DNA of 64,000 nt, from contig NZ_FNSI01000001.1 of the NCBI RefSeq assembly GCF_900104955.1, positions 5,862,001 through 5,926,000 on the forward strand, given 5' to 3'. Of the stretch, positions 8,767 to 17,853 are shown piece by piece (the stretch's first letter is position 1; the number at the start of each line of letters is the position of its first letter). The DNA comes from Beijerinckia sp. 28-YEA-48. Its GTDB lineage: Bacteria; Pseudomonadota; Alphaproteobacteria; Rhizobiales; Beijerinckiaceae. The notes beneath the pieces were generated by a model. It worked only from the letters and a program-made list of their open reading frames with translations. It searched no databases and had not been told where the DNA came from. A program made the position numbers and the translations under genes.

Positions 8767-9561
8767 TTAGAGATTGCTGCTCTTGCGCGCCGCCAGGATG
8801 GGGCCTGGCTTGCCGTTTTCGTAGGACTGCAGCATGACGATCCAGCCGTCAGCGTCATTGCCCAGAGTGTCCGCCTTGGCGATTTCGAACTGTTTGGCGC
8901 CGCCGCTCCAATCGCCGATGGGCACGCGGCCGCGGCCGATATTGGTATAGCTGAGCTGTTTGCCGGTGTTGTCGCCGCGCGCCACCTCGACCTCGCGTCG
9001 GCTGGCGACACGGACGAGACTGAGGGCAGCGTTGCCGCCGCCGGCACCGACGTCGATCAGCAGCTTGTCGCCGGCATCCTTGATCGTCATCGGAACCGAG
9101 AGCGCGCCATGTTTGCCAAAGGCGATCCTGGCTTCCTTGACCAGGGCATTGAGATCGCTGCCGACGACCTGCGCCACGCCGTTAATGACCGCTTGCGGCG
9201 TATAGACATGGCTGCCGGGGATCGTCTTGGAATAGCCCTTCTGCCGGCCGGTGTTGCCGTTGGAGGCGAAGGTGTCTTTCCAGCCGAGATAGTCCCAATA
9301 GTCCACGGCTAAGGTCAAAGCGATGACATTGGGTTGCCGGGCGATCTGCGACAGCACCCGATCGGCAGCCGGACAGGATGAACAGCCCTGGCTGGTAAAA
9401 AGTTCAATAAAAACAGGCTTTTCGAACGTTGGGCCGGACGTTTGGGCGTGGGCGCCGGCGCTGGCTGCTACCAGCGCGGCGCAGGCACCACCGGCCGCAA
9501 AAGCGCGACGCGACAGATAGGGCCCCTGGGGGGACCGAGCACTGGTTCGGGACTGGGACAT
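8767..9561 (-). CDS. DUF1223 family exported thioredoxin-like protein
   Basis: 264 residues. The N-terminus contains a Tat-like SRRAFAAGG followed by a hydrophobic stretch and an AHAQ cleavage site, so it is probably exported. The body matches DUF1223: VFIELFTSQGCSSCPAADRVL (about 51-71) with a CSSC redox-type motif, LAVDYWDYLGWKDTFA, and YTPQAVINGVAQVVGSD. The fold is thioredoxin-like and the CxxC suggests a redox or metal-binding role in the periplasm, but no substrate is known. It converges with the lemA operon. Confidence 0.85.
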   Translation of the reverse strand: MSQSRTSARSPQGPYLSRRAFAAGGACAALVAASAGAHAQTSGPTFEKPVFIELFTSQGCSSCPAADRVLSQIARQPNVIALTLAVDYWDYLGWKDTFASNGNTGRQKGYSKTIPGSHVYTPQAVINGVAQVVGSDLNALVKEARIAFGKHGALSVPMTIKDAGDKLLIDVGAGGGNAALSLVRVASRREVEVARGDNTGKQLSYTNIGRGRVPIGDWSGGAKQFEIAKADTLGNDADGWIVMLQSYENGKPGPILAARKSSNL

Positions 9562-9630
9562 GCTTCTGATTTACGCTTAACGCCCCTCACAGGCCAGTCA
9601 ATTCGCGGTTACTTTTTCCGTGAGAATCCG

Positions 9631-10824
9631 TCACCGGCCGCCGCGCAGGGCGTCGAGAACGCGTCCACCCGGCCGCCCGTCACGCTGCAGGCCGCTCCGG
9701 CCCTGAAAATCCGCAATTGCCTGCCGGGTCTTGGCGCCGATCGCGCCATCGGCCTCGCCGATGTCATAGCCGCGCCGCAGCAAATGTTCCTGGACTTCCT
9801 TGCGCTCGGCCCGCGACAGGCCGCGGTCGTCGGTCGGCCAGGCGGCCTGGATGCCGCCACGGCCGCGCAGCCGGTCCGATAGTAGGGAAATGGCCAAGGC
9901 ATAGGAATCGGCGCCGTTATAGGCATAGGCGGCGTCGTAATTCTTGAACACGAGGAAGGCCGGGCCGTTGGCGCCCGCGGGAAGCAGCAGGCCGGCGGCG
10001 CCGCTGCCGCTTAAGCCCGCGCCGTCGATGCGGCGGATGCCCAGCGCCGACCATTGCGCCAGCGGCGATTTGCGGGTGCGGCCCGAGGGGCCGGAATAGC
10101 CTTGCGGCAATTGTACTTCATAACCCCAGCCGGCGCCGGTCACCCAGCCGGATTTGGCCAGGTAGTTGGCGGTGGAATGCAGGGCATCGGCGGTCGAATC
10201 GACCAGATCGCGGCGGCCGTCGCCGTCGCCATCGACAGCGAGGCGCAGATAGGTCGAGGGCATGAACTGGGTCTGGCCAAACGCGCCGGCCCAGGATCCC
10301 CGCAGTTTCGAGGGGGCGATGTCGCCACGCTCGACGATCTTGAGGGTGGCGATCAGTTCGCCCCGGAAATAGGCCTGCCGACGATTGGCCGAGCAGGTGA
10401 GGGTGGCCAGCGACTGCGGCAGCATCCAGCGGCCGGCGATCTTGCCGTAATCGGATTCGACGCCCCAGACGGCGGCGATGGCGTAACGGTCGACGCCGAA
10501 GCGCTGTTCGGCGGAGGCCAGCGCCTGGGCATGACGCGACATCATCTGCCGGCCTTCGGCAACCTTCTGTTCGTCGACGAGGGTGGCGAGGTAATCCCAG
10601 ATCGGGGTTTTGAACTCCGGCTGGGCATTCATCGATTCGATGACTTTGGGGTCCGGCTCGACGCCGGCCATGACCCGATCGAATGTGCTGCCCGAGACGC
10701 CCTGTTGGGCGGCGGTGGCGCGGATGCCGGCAAGGCAGGAATTAAAATCGGCCTGCGCACGCGCAATCCCGGTTGTCGCCAGGGTGGCGATACAAAGGGT
10801 GGCGGCAAAAGACAGGCGGTACAT
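9631..10824 (-). CDS. Lytic murein transglycosylase, MltB type, with peptidoglycan-binding domain
   Basis: 397 residues with a cleavable signal peptide (ending GIARAQ). The catalytic SLT_2/MltB domain spans about 28-320. The acid residue lies in AVWGVESDYG, and SWAGAFGQTQFMPSTYLR is the characteristic MltB block. A C-terminal peptidoglycan-binding domain (about 335-397) contains LLRRGYDIGEADGAIGAKT. It cleaves glycan strands with formation of 1,6-anhydro-MurNAc in the periplasm. ATG 10824 is preceded by AGGAAAG. It stands alone in transcription. Confidence 0.92.
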   Translation of the reverse strand: MYRLSFAATLCIATLATTGIARAQADFNSCLAGIRATAAQQGVSGSTFDRVMAGVEPDPKVIESMNAQPEFKTPIWDYLATLVDEQKVAEGRQMMSRHAQALASAEQRFGVDRYAIAAVWGVESDYGKIAGRWMLPQSLATLTCSANRRQAYFRGELIATLKIVERGDIAPSKLRGSWAGAFGQTQFMPSTYLRLAVDGDGDGRRDLVDSTADALHSTANYLAKSGWVTGAGWGYEVQLPQGYSGPSGRTRKSPLAQWSALGIRRIDGAGLSGSGAAGLLLPAGANGPAFLVFKNYDAAYAYNGADSYALAISLLSDRLRGRGGIQAAWPTDDRGLSRAERKEVQEHLLRRGYDIGEADGAIGAKTRQAIADFQGRSGLQRDGRPGGRVLDALRGGR

Positions 10825-10953
10825 GGCGATCTTTCCTGTGCGATCTTTCCTGAGATGGACGATCCAATGCGCCCGATTATGTTTAACAAAACATGAAAGC
10901 GGGCGTGTCTCCAGTCGTGCTTCTACTCCTGCGACTCAATGCTCTTCTTGACG

Positions 10954-11346
10954 CTACGCTTCTTGGCTCTTTTTGGCGGTGATCTCGATTTCCACCTTCA
11001 TCGCCGGGTCGAGCAGGCCGGAGACAATATAGATCGAGGCGGCTGGGCGAACGGTGCCAAGGTATTCGCCGCAGACCTCCATCACGGCCTGCGTGTCGAC
11101 GGCGCTGGTGACGAAGATCTGAATGCGCGCCACGTCGGTGAGGCCGAAGCCGGCATCGGTAAGTACCCCACAGATGGTCTTGAAGATGTTGCGGGTCTGG
11201 ACGCCGACATTCTTTGGAATCTGCATGGTGGCATAGTCGTAGCCGGTGGTGCCGGAGATGAAACACATGTCGCCTTGGACCACGGCGCGCGAATAGCCGT
11301 AGCGGCTTTCGAACGGCGAACCCGTCGAAATCAGTCGTCGTGTCAT
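10954..11346 (-). CDS. RidA family protein (YjgF/YER057c/UK114)
   Basis: 130-residue RidA-family protein with the family blocks YSRAVVQGDMCFISGTTGYDY, TRNIFKTICGVLTDAGFG, VARIQIFVTSAVD and the C-terminal PAMKVEIEITAKK. The position of the conserved substrate-binding arginine looks different from canonical RidA (PAAS, not PAR), so it may belong to a subgroup without enamine/imine deaminase activity. It starts 23 bases after the P450 stop on the same strand, so the two are probably co-transcribed. Confidence 0.85.
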   Translation of the reverse strand: MTRRLISTGSPFESRYGYSRAVVQGDMCFISGTTGYDYATMQIPKNVGVQTRNIFKTICGVLTDAGFGLTDVARIQIFVTSAVDTQAVMEVCGEYLGTVRPAASIYIVSGLLDPAMKVEIEITAKKSQEA

Positions 11347-11369
11347 GTCTTTCGCCCCCCTAATGTGCT

Positions 11370-12755
11370 TCAGCGTGGATGTATATGCATGACCAATCGC
11401 TTGTCCGGCCGCAAGGTGATGCGTTGCAGCGGGCGCGGTTCCTGGCCCTCGACCAGGGACAGGCGCGCCTGACGAAGGATAGTAGCCAAAACGATGATCG
11501 CTTCCATCATGGCAAAACGCATACCGATGCAGACGCGTTGTCCACCGCCAAACGGCAGATAGGCGAAGCGGTCGATCTTATCTCGCGCTTCCGGCAGGAA
11601 GCGCTCCGGCATGAATGTGTCCGGCCGTTCCCACAGCAGGTGGTGGCGGTGCAGCAAGTAGGGCGAGATGACCATGAAGGCGCCCTTCGGCACGTCCACG
11701 TCGCCGAGCCGGTCGGCTTCCTGCGCTTGGCGGGTCAAGGTGGCGGCCGGCGGATAGAGACGCATGCTCTCTTCGAAAACGGCGCGGATGACAGGCATTT
11801 CGTCGAGCCAATTGCCGGGATCGGCGGAGGCTGCATCGGCTTCCGCTTCCGCCTCGGCGCGCCAGTGCGGCGAGCGCGACAGGAGATAGAGCGTCCAGGC
11901 CAAGGCGCGCGAGGTGGTTTCATGGCCGGCGACAATGAAAGTCAGCAGATTGGCGATGACGTCTTCGGTCGATAGGCCGACGCCGGTTTCCGGATCGCTG
12001 GCGCGCAGCAGCGCGGTCAGAAGATCGTCCGGCGCGTTGTCGTCGGCTGCGATCATCGCTTGCCGCTCTTTCACCATGCGTTCGGTGGTCTTGTTGAAAA
12101 AGGCCAGCGACTCGCGGGCGCGGATCGCCGAGACGCGCGGCAGCCATGAGGGGGCGTTGAAAACGTCGAGGGGGTCGATCGTGCCGATGGCATCGAGAAA
12201 TTGCATCATCGCCCGCTCAAAACCGGCGCTGTCGCCGGCGATGGCATCGGAAAACAGCGTCGCCGACAAGATGTCATAGGTGACGCCGGTCATCTCGCGG
12301 TCGACTTCCAGGATCGCGCCGGGGCGGCGGTGCAGCCAGCGCTCGACCCGCTGCTGCGCCAGCCGCTGCATCATCGGGGCGAAGGCTGCGACGCGCTTGG
12401 GCGTGAACAGGGGGCTGAGGGTGCGCCGCGTGCGCCGCCAGGCCTCGCCGGTGGCGGTGAACAGACCCTCGCCGCCGGTCGAGCCGGTTTTAAGAATGCG
12501 CAATTGCAGCGGGTCGCGCTCGTAATTCGCCACATTGTCGACGAGGACGCGGCGCACCGCCTGGGGATCGTTGACGACCACCGTATAGCCAAACAGCGAC
12601 GAGGGGCCGGCGAGCATCGGTTTTTCGAAATGCGCCTCGGTCCAGCTTTCCAGGGGATTGCGGGCGAGCAGCCACAAAGTCTTAAGCCGCCCGGCCGGTT
12701 TGGCGAGCGGCTTGGGTGCATAGGGGACGAAGGGGCGGGCTTCGGCGATCGTCAA
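11370..12755 (-). CDS. Cytochrome P450
   Basis: 461-residue soluble-type P450 monooxygenase. The I-helix oxygen-binding motif AGHETTSRAL, the K-helix ExxR in EESMRLYPP and the heme-thiolate loop FGGGQRVCIG are all intact. The overall pattern resembles bacterial P450s related to the CYP4/CYP102 heme-domain class. No ferredoxin or reductase gene is adjacent, so the electron donor must be elsewhere. The start appears to be TTG at 12755, preceded by GGGAG. The substrate cannot be told from sequence. Confidence 0.93.
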   Translation of the reverse strand: MTIAEARPFVPYAPKPLAKPAGRLKTLWLLARNPLESWTEAHFEKPMLAGPSSLFGYTVVVNDPQAVRRVLVDNVANYERDPLQLRILKTGSTGGEGLFTATGEAWRRTRRTLSPLFTPKRVAAFAPMMQRLAQQRVERWLHRRPGAILEVDREMTGVTYDILSATLFSDAIAGDSAGFERAMMQFLDAIGTIDPLDVFNAPSWLPRVSAIRARESLAFFNKTTERMVKERQAMIAADDNAPDDLLTALLRASDPETGVGLSTEDVIANLLTFIVAGHETTSRALAWTLYLLSRSPHWRAEAEAEADAASADPGNWLDEMPVIRAVFEESMRLYPPAATLTRQAQEADRLGDVDVPKGAFMVISPYLLHRHHLLWERPDTFMPERFLPEARDKIDRFAYLPFGGGQRVCIGMRFAMMEAIIVLATILRQARLSLVEGQEPRPLQRITLRPDKRLVMHIHPR

Positions 12756-12780
12756 AAGCTACTCCCAGGCTCCGATGTGA

Positions 12781-12807
12781 AAACGCCCGACGCGAGGCCG
12801 GGCGTTT
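12781..12807 (-). terminator. Rho-independent-type terminator after leuD
   Basis: A 9-base inverted repeat AAACGCCCG / CGGGCGTTT with a 9-base loop lies about 80 bases after the leuD stop and ends in a short T run (TTTT) on the minus strand. It separates leuD from the downstream P450 gene. Confidence 0.6.
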
Positions 12808-12887
12808 GAGCTTCACATTAGCTCGGAAGGGAGGCCATTCGAAGGCGAGAGTTCGGTGTCAGAATCTCTCGCCTGAAAATACTCTGC

Positions 12888-13493
12888 TTAGAGCCAGGGA
12901 CGCTCCGCCTTGGTCTTGCTTTCGAAGCTGCCGATGGTGGCATCCTTGGTCAAGGTGAGGCCGATGTCGTCGAGGCCTTCCAGCAGGCAGTTTTTGCGGA
13001 ACGGATCGATCTCGAATTTGACCACGCCGCCGTCGGGGCCGCGGATTTCCTGTTTCTCCAGATCGATGGTGAGCGTGGCGTTGGCGCCGCGTCCGGCATC
13101 GTCCATCAGCTTGGCCAGATCTTCCTTGGAGACCTTGGCCGGCAGGACGCCGTTCTGGAAACAGTTGTTGTAGAAAATATCGGCGAAATTGGTCGAGATG
13201 ACGCAACGAATGCCGTAATCGAGCAGAGCCCACGGCGCATGCTCGCGCGACGACCCGCAGCCGAAATTGTCTTCCGCGACGATGATCTGGGCCTTGCGAT
13301 AGGCCGGCTTGTTGAGAATGAAATCCGGGTTTTCCGAACCGTCCTCTTTGTAGCGCAGCTCCGAAAACAGGCCCTTGCCAAGGCCGGTGCGGGCGATGGT
13401 CTTCAGGTACTGCTTCGGAATGATCATGTCCGTGTCGATATTGGTGATCGGCATGGGCGCGGCGACGCCGGTCAGCTTGGTGAATTTGTCCAT
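12888..13493 (-). CDS. leuD: 3-isopropylmalate dehydratase small subunit
   Basis: Leucine synthesis: with LeuC it isomerises 2-isopropylmalate to 3-isopropylmalate. The 201-residue length is typical. The swivelling-domain signature [19 protein letters not shown] (about 75-93) and the N-terminal [14 protein letters not shown] are present. leuC lies about 5 kb away on the same strand, separated by an ABC transporter on the opposite strand, so the two subunits are not in one operon. A copy of the repeat family described at 13519 lies directly upstream. Confidence 0.95.
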   Translation of the reverse strand: MDKFTKLTGVAAPMPITNIDTDMIIPKQYLKTIARTGLGKGLFSELRYKEDGSENPDFILNKPAYRKAQIIVAEDNFGCGSSREHAPWALLDYGIRCVISTNFADIFYNNCFQNGVLPAKVSKEDLAKLMDDAGRGANATLTIDLEKQEIRGPDGGVVKFEIDPFRKNCLLEGLDDIGLTLTKDATIGSFESKTKAERPWL

Positions 13494-13824
13494 GGGGCTA
13501 GCTACCCGTCCTCGGTTTCATAGCGTTTCACAGTTTGGCTTTCGCCAAACGCCATGAAGACGCGTCAAAATAGAGACCCTAGGCAAAATCGCGTTTCTAA
13601 CGCGATTTGCCGTTGAGCTGGGGCCTTCTACACCGAACCCATCCGGTTGTCAGCTTTCCTGCAAAAGGTGGGCAGCAGCCATGCATTTAGCCCAACTGTG
13701 AACGACCTATCGAACCACGCTGCGGGCCGCTGGACGGTGAAAAAACCGACAGCTAGGGTCGTTCCCGGTGCGTCGGCCGGGAGGGGCATGGTGGCGACGC
13801 GCACAAGGTGAGGGAACAGAAGGC
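13494..13824. other. Intergenic region between leuD and the ABC importer (divergent)
   Basis: 331 bases between divergent genes. The leuD-proximal part is occupied by a hairpin-rich repeat (13519-13611). The remainder (13612-13824) should hold the importer promoter, but no operator or RNA element was recognised, and the short reading frames inside look non-coding. Confidence 0.4.
13519..13611 (+). repeat. Two-hairpin intergenic repeat, copy B1
   Basis: Copy of a family also seen at 36339-36437 and 51311-51410, and in inverted, shortened form at 34110-34173. It begins CATAGCGTTTCACAG, has a first hairpin (TTTGGCtttcGCCAAA), a shared middle GCCATGAAGACGCGTCAAAA, and a second hairpin near its end in which GCAAAATCGCGTT pairs with AACGCGATTTGC. 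The hairpin arms differ between copies but keep pairing. Confidence 0.75.
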
Positions 13825-14625
13825 ATGCAGGCGTCAGCCGCAGCACAAATCGTCGTCGATAAAATCACCCATATGTACCGTCCCGCTCATGGCCAGCCCG
13901 TGCTGGCCATCGACGATGTTTCGCTGGAGGTGCGTCCGCGCGAATTTCTCGCCTTGCTGGGTCCGTCCGGCTGCGGAAAATCGACGCTGCTCTATCTGAT
14001 GGGGGGATTTTTGCCGGTCGAGGCCGGCCGTATTCTGATCGACGGCAAGCCGGTGACGGGGCCGGGGCCGGACCGGGGCGTGGTGTTCCAGCATTTCGCT
14101 CTGTTTCCGTGGAAGACGGTGCGCGGCAATGTGCTCTACGGGCTCGAGCGCGCCGGCATTCCAAAAGCCGAGCGGCTGAAGCGGGCGCAGGACTATATCG
14201 ATATGGTCGGCCTGCAGGGCTTCGAGGACAGCTATCCGTCGCAATTGTCGGGCGGCATGCGCCAGCGCACGGCGATCGCCCGCACCTTGGCCATCGATCC
14301 GAATATTCTCCTGATGGACGAACCGTTCGGCGCGCTCGATGCGCAGACGCGCAGCCTCATGCAGAGCGAACTGCTCGCCATCTGGCGGCGTTCCCCCAAG
14401 ACGGTGATCTTCGTCACCCATGACGTGCAGGAAGCCGTCTATCTGGCGGAGCGCATCGCGGTGATGTCGGCGCGGCCGGGGCGAATCAAAGCCATTATCG
14501 AGACCAAGTTCGATCGCAGCGATCCGCATCTGTTCAAACAGCCGGCCTTTATCGAAAAGGTCGACGAGATCTGGGATCTGGTGCGCAACGAGGCGATGCT
14601 GGCGCAGCGTTTGGCGGCCGGCTGA
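13825..14625 (+). CDS. NitT/TauT-type ABC transporter ATP-binding protein
   Basis: 266-residue ATPase of a nitrate/sulfonate/taurine-class importer. It has Walker A GPSGCGKST (about 50-58), the Q-loop FQHFALFPWKTV, signature LSGGMRQRTAIAR and Walker B ILLMDEPFGALD, then the H-loop FVTHDVQEAVYLAERI. ATG 13825 follows GAGGGAACAG and is preferred to an upstream in-frame start. Its stop overlaps the ATG of the first permease by one base. With the next three genes it makes a complete importer; the ligand is not identifiable from sequence. Confidence 0.92.
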   Translation: MQASAAAQIVVDKITHMYRPAHGQPVLAIDDVSLEVRPREFLALLGPSGCGKSTLLYLMGGFLPVEAGRILIDGKPVTGPGPDRGVVFQHFALFPWKTVRGNVLYGLERAGIPKAERLKRAQDYIDMVGLQGFEDSYPSQLSGGMRQRTAIARTLAIDPNILLMDEPFGALDAQTRSLMQSELLAIWRRSPKTVIFVTHDVQEAVYLAERIAVMSARPGRIKAIIETKFDRSDPHLFKQPAFIEKVDEIWDLVRNEAMLAQRLAAG

Positions 14626-15362
14626 TGCAACGGCTGATCCGCTATTCGCCCTTGCTGATCCTGGCGGTGCTGTGGGAAGCAGCGGCGCGTTCGGGGCTGG
14701 TGGCGCGCAGCGCCCTGCCGCCGTTGAGCGATGTCATCGCCGCCTGGTTTCATCTCGCCGCCACCTCGGATTTCTGGTTCAACGCGGCGGCTTCGCTCTA
14801 TCGCACCTTCGCCGGCCTGATCCTGGCCGTGGTGATCGGCGCCGTCATCGGCATCGCCATGGCTTCGTCGAAGCCGGTGCGGGCTGTTCTCAATCCGATC
14901 GTCGAAGTGTTCTATCCGCTGCCGAAATCGGCGTTGATCCCGGTGACGGCGATCTGGCTCGGGCTCGGCGACGCCTCGAAAATCCTGCTGATCTTTCTGG
15001 GCTGCATGCTGCCGGTGACCTTGGGCGCCTATAATGGCGCGCGGGGCGCCGAGCAGACCTTGATGTGGTCGGCCCGCTCGCTGGGCGCCAGCCGGTTGCG
15101 CATGCTGTTTGACGTGGTGGCGCCAAGCGCCTTGCCGGAAACGCTCAACGGCATCCGCACGGCGCTGGCGACATCTTTCGTGCTGCTGGTCAGTTCCGAA
15201 ATGATCGCCGCGCGCAGCGGCCTGGGCTTCATGATCGGCTTCTTGGGCGACGGCGGCAATTTCGACGCCATGTTCGCCGTGGTCTTCACGGTCGCCTTCA
15301 TGGGCTTCCTCGCCGACCGGCTCTATCAGGCGGCCATGCAACGGGTGCTCAGATGGCGTTGA
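14625..15362 (+). CDS. ABC transporter permease 1 (SsuC/TauC type)
   Basis: 245-residue inner-membrane permease with about six helices. The cytoplasmic EAA-type loop is visible as ARSLGASRLRMLFDVVAPSALPE (about 147-169), and VEVFYPLPKSALIPVTAIWLGLG is the typical BPD_transp_1 segment. It overlaps the ATPase stop (TGATG) and is itself overlapped by the second permease. Two different permease genes suggest a heterodimeric channel. Confidence 0.9.
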   Translation: MQRLIRYSPLLILAVLWEAAARSGLVARSALPPLSDVIAAWFHLAATSDFWFNAAASLYRTFAGLILAVVIGAVIGIAMASSKPVRAVLNPIVEVFYPLPKSALIPVTAIWLGLGDASKILLIFLGCMLPVTLGAYNGARGAEQTLMWSARSLGASRLRMLFDVVAPSALPETLNGIRTALATSFVLLVSSEMIAARSGLGFMIGFLGDGGNFDAMFAVVFTVAFMGFLADRLYQAAMQRVLRWR

Positions 15363-16180
15363 CGCAAGCCTTCGCACGCACGAAGCGACCGCGCCCGTGG
15401 CGCTGGGCGACGCTTGGCTACAAAGTCCTGGCCTGGTCGCCCTTGATCATTCTGCTGGTCGCCTGGGAGGCGACGACACGGGCCGGCGTGTTCACGCCCT
15501 TCATGCTGCCCTCGCTCTCGTCCATCGCCGGGCGCATCGCCGATGATTACGCCTCCGGCGATCTGATGATGTCGATTGGCACGACCTTGTGGCGGGCGCT
15601 CGCGGGCTTTGCCATTTCAGCGGTTGGCGGCGTGCTGCTGGGTGTTCTGATCTCGCAATACCGGGTGGTGCGCTGGTTCTTCGATCCGATCATATCGGTC
15701 GGCTTTCCGATGCCGAAGATCGCCTTCCTGCCGATCATGATCCTCTGGCTTGGCCTGTTCGACGTGTCGAAGATCACCATGATCGCCTTCAACGCGATCT
15801 TCCCGGTGGTGACGGCGACGATCGCCGGCATCGAAGGGGTCGAGAAACAGATCATCTGGTCGGCGCGCAATCTTGGCGCCAGTCGTAAGCGGCTGATGTG
15901 GGACATTCTGTTGCCGGCGGCTTTGCCGCAGATCCTCACCGGCTTGCAGGTGGCTTTGCCGATCGCGCTCATCGTCGGCGTGCTGACCGAAATGGCGATG
16001 GGTGGCTATGGCGTTGGCGCGGTGATGCAGACCGCGTCGCGCATGGCCGATTCACCGGGCGTCTTCGCCGGCATCATTGAGATCGCCATCGTTGGCTACG
16101 TGCTGGTGCGGGTGATGAATGTGATCCGCCGTAGGTTGTTGCGCTGGCATCCCGAAAGCCTGGATGCGACGGCGGGTTAA
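15353..16180 (+). CDS. ABC transporter permease 2 (SsuC/TauC type)
   Basis: 275-residue permease related to the preceding gene, with FDPIISVGFPMPKIAFLPIM (about 105-124) and the EAA-type loop SARNLGASRKRLMWDILLPAALPQ (about 168-191). It starts inside the last codons of permease 1 (10-base overlap), which indicates tight co-translation. The paired permeases differ in their N-terminal helices and probably form a heterodimer. The binding-protein gene follows after 67 bases. Confidence 0.9.
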   Translation: MALTQAFARTKRPRPWRWATLGYKVLAWSPLIILLVAWEATTRAGVFTPFMLPSLSSIAGRIADDYASGDLMMSIGTTLWRALAGFAISAVGGVLLGVLISQYRVVRWFFDPIISVGFPMPKIAFLPIMILWLGLFDVSKITMIAFNAIFPVVTATIAGIEGVEKQIIWSARNLGASRKRLMWDILLPAALPQILTGLQVALPIALIVGVLTEMAMGGYGVGAVMQTASRMADSPGVFAGIIEIAIVGYVLVRVMNVIRRRLLRWHPESLDATAG

Positions 16181-16247
16181 TCGCTTGACAAGAACGACAG
16201 GGCCGACCGACCCTGCGGGGAGGGGAAGCCGCAACGAGGAGGGAAGA

Positions 16248-17264
16248 ATGAGAATAGCCAAATGGATCGCGCTCGCCGCGCTTGCGGCATTGCCGTTCGC
16301 GGCACCGGTGCAAGCGCAAGCTCCGGTCAAAATCCGCGTCGCCTGGGTGGTGCCGATCGCCAATTTGCCATCGCTCTTGATGGTGAAGCCTGAACTCATG
16401 CGCAACAACGGCAAGACTTATGTGTTCGAGCCGATGCGCTTCCAAGGCACGCCGCCGATGATCACGGCGCTGGCCACCGGCGAACTCGACATCGCCGACT
16501 TCGCTTATTCATCTTTGGCCCTCGCCATCCAGAACGCTGGTATGAACGATCTGAAAGTCATCGCCGATGAATCGCGCGACGGCTATGCCGACTATTATTC
16601 GGCGCCGTATTTCGTGCTGAAGGATGGGCCGATCAAGGAGATCAAGGACCTGAAGGGTAAGAGCGTCGCGTCGGTCGGCGCGGGCTCGGCGGTCGATATC
16701 GCGCTGCGCGCCATGCTGCGTAAGAACGGCCTTGAGGATAAGCGCGATTACAATGTGGTCGAAGCGGGCTTTCCCAACATGGCGGCCATGCTGACCTCGA
16801 AAAAGGTCGATCTGATTTCGAGCGTGTTGCCGTTCTCGCTCGATCCGGAATTGCAGAAAGTGGCGCGGCCGCTCTTCACCATCAAGGATGCGATTGGTCC
16901 GGCGCAGCTCGTCGTCTGGGCGGCGCGTGAGCCGTTTCTCACCAAGAACCGCGCGGCGGTCTTGGACTTCCTGGAAGATTCCATCCGCGTGCAGCAATGG
17001 CTGGTCGATCCGAAGAATCGTGATGAGGTGTTGCAGCTTGCTGGCAAAGTGGCCAATCAGCCGCCGGAACGTTTGTCGAGCTGGCTGTTCACCAAGGCCG
17101 ACAATTATCGCGATCCCAATCTCGTGCCCGACATCAAGGCGCTGCAGGCCAATATCGATGTGCAAAGCGACTTGGGTTTCCTGAAGGGCAAGATCGACAT
17201 CAGCAAATATGTCGATCTCAGCCTCGTGCAGGAAGCGGCCAAGCGTTATAGCCAGGGTAAGTAG
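16248..17264 (+). CDS. ABC transporter substrate-binding protein (NMT1/THI5-SsuA type)
   Basis: 338-residue periplasmic binding protein, last gene of the importer. The signal peptide ends near PVQAQA. The body has the NMT1/SsuA pattern: MITALATGELDIADFAYSSL, IKDLKGKSVASVGAGSAVDI, and FPNMAAMLTSKKVDLISSVL. ATG 16248 is preceded by GAGGAGGGA. The family binds sulfonates, nitrate, pyrimidine precursors or aromatic acids; the ligand here is unknown. A repeat-rich region follows immediately. Confidence 0.9.
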   Translation: MRIAKWIALAALAALPFAAPVQAQAPVKIRVAWVVPIANLPSLLMVKPELMRNNGKTYVFEPMRFQGTPPMITALATGELDIADFAYSSLALAIQNAGMNDLKVIADESRDGYADYYSAPYFVLKDGPIKEIKDLKGKSVASVGAGSAVDIALRAMLRKNGLEDKRDYNVVEAGFPNMAAMLTSKKVDLISSVLPFSLDPELQKVARPLFTIKDAIGPAQLVVWAAREPFLTKNRAAVLDFLEDSIRVQQWLVDPKNRDEVLQLAGKVANQPPERLSSWLFTKADNYRDPNLVPDIKALQANIDVQSDLGFLKGKIDISKYVDLSLVQEAAKRYSQGK

Positions 17265-17270
17265 CTCTCC

Positions 17271-17312
17271 GTGTCATCCCGGACACTTGCGCAGCAAGTG
17301 ATCCGGGATCCA
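17271..17312 (+). repeat. REP-like palindrome A1, single copy
   Basis: About 42 bases of the form GTGTCATCCCGGACA-loop-GATCCGGGATCCA, located seven bases after the ABC binding-protein stop. The inner stem CACTTGC/GCAAGTG and the outer CCCGGA/TCCGGG pairing form one long hairpin. Confidence 0.7.
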
Positions 17313-17645
17313 TAGGCGTGTGGCGAATGCGAGTTAGGCTTGCGCGGCAATCACTTTCGTAATCCTGTCGCATGCCCTTGGGTCGCTTGCGAATGCAAGG
17401 GAAGTGAGCGCGGGAGCGGCCTTGACAGCGACCCTGCATGGGGTCGTTCCTCAGAATTGCGCGCCACCCCCCTCCTTGATGAGGCGGAGGCGGGTAGCGA
17501 GGTTCCGGCGGGTCGATCAAACCTGGCTCAGAATACGAAGGTAGGGCGGCGGAATTATGCTCTTGCTTCGCTCTTTGAGGCTGGGAGGCGTCCGCAAGAC
17601 GATACCGACACCTTCGTGTCATTCCCGAGGTGCTGCGTCTGTCTT

Positions 17646-17801
17646 GGTGTCATCCCGGACGCGCTGAAAGCGCGATCCGGGAGCCAGGGGCAACGGCTTC
17701 TATGCTGGCGTAGCGTCTTTCTGTTGGGTGCGATGTGTTTGTTCGTCTCTACCACGCGCCCCTGGGTCCCGGATCACGCTGCGCGTGTCCGGGATGACAC
17801 G
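17646..17801. repeat. Inverted pair of REP-like palindromes (A2 and A3)
   Basis: A2 (17646-17690, forward) and A3 (17759-17801, reverse) are about 42-45 bases each and enclose about 68 bases. Forward copies read GGTGTCATCCCGGACGCGC...GATCCGGG; the reverse copy ends GTCCGGGATGACAC. The short sequence CTCTACCACGCGC before A3 also occurs before the reverse copy at 22069, so the flank belongs to the unit. Confidence 0.75.
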
Positions 17802-17853
17802 AAGGCTGCGGCATTTAACGACTTGGTGACATCAAGGCCCCGGCAATACAGCC

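Larger units (their letters stand above)
17265..17853. other. 589-base gene-free, repeat-rich region
   Basis: No credible gene is seen. The region holds one single palindromic element (17271-17312), a partial element (about 17617-17638, starting GTGTCATTCCCGAGG) and one inverted pair (17646-17801). The intervening bases 17313-17616 contain only short, compositionally odd reading frames; a 134-codon minus-strand frame is Pro/Arg-rich and judged non-coding. Confidence 0.6.

Noticed and set aside
13628..13846. 72-codon minus-strand frame before the ABC importer
   Set aside because: Overlaps the importer start and promoter region; no features and no ribosome site.
17218..17622. 134-codon minus-strand frame in the repeat-rich region
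   Set aside because: It overlaps the end of a real binding-protein gene and the palindromic repeat A1; Pro/Arg-rich, no domain, no ribosome site.
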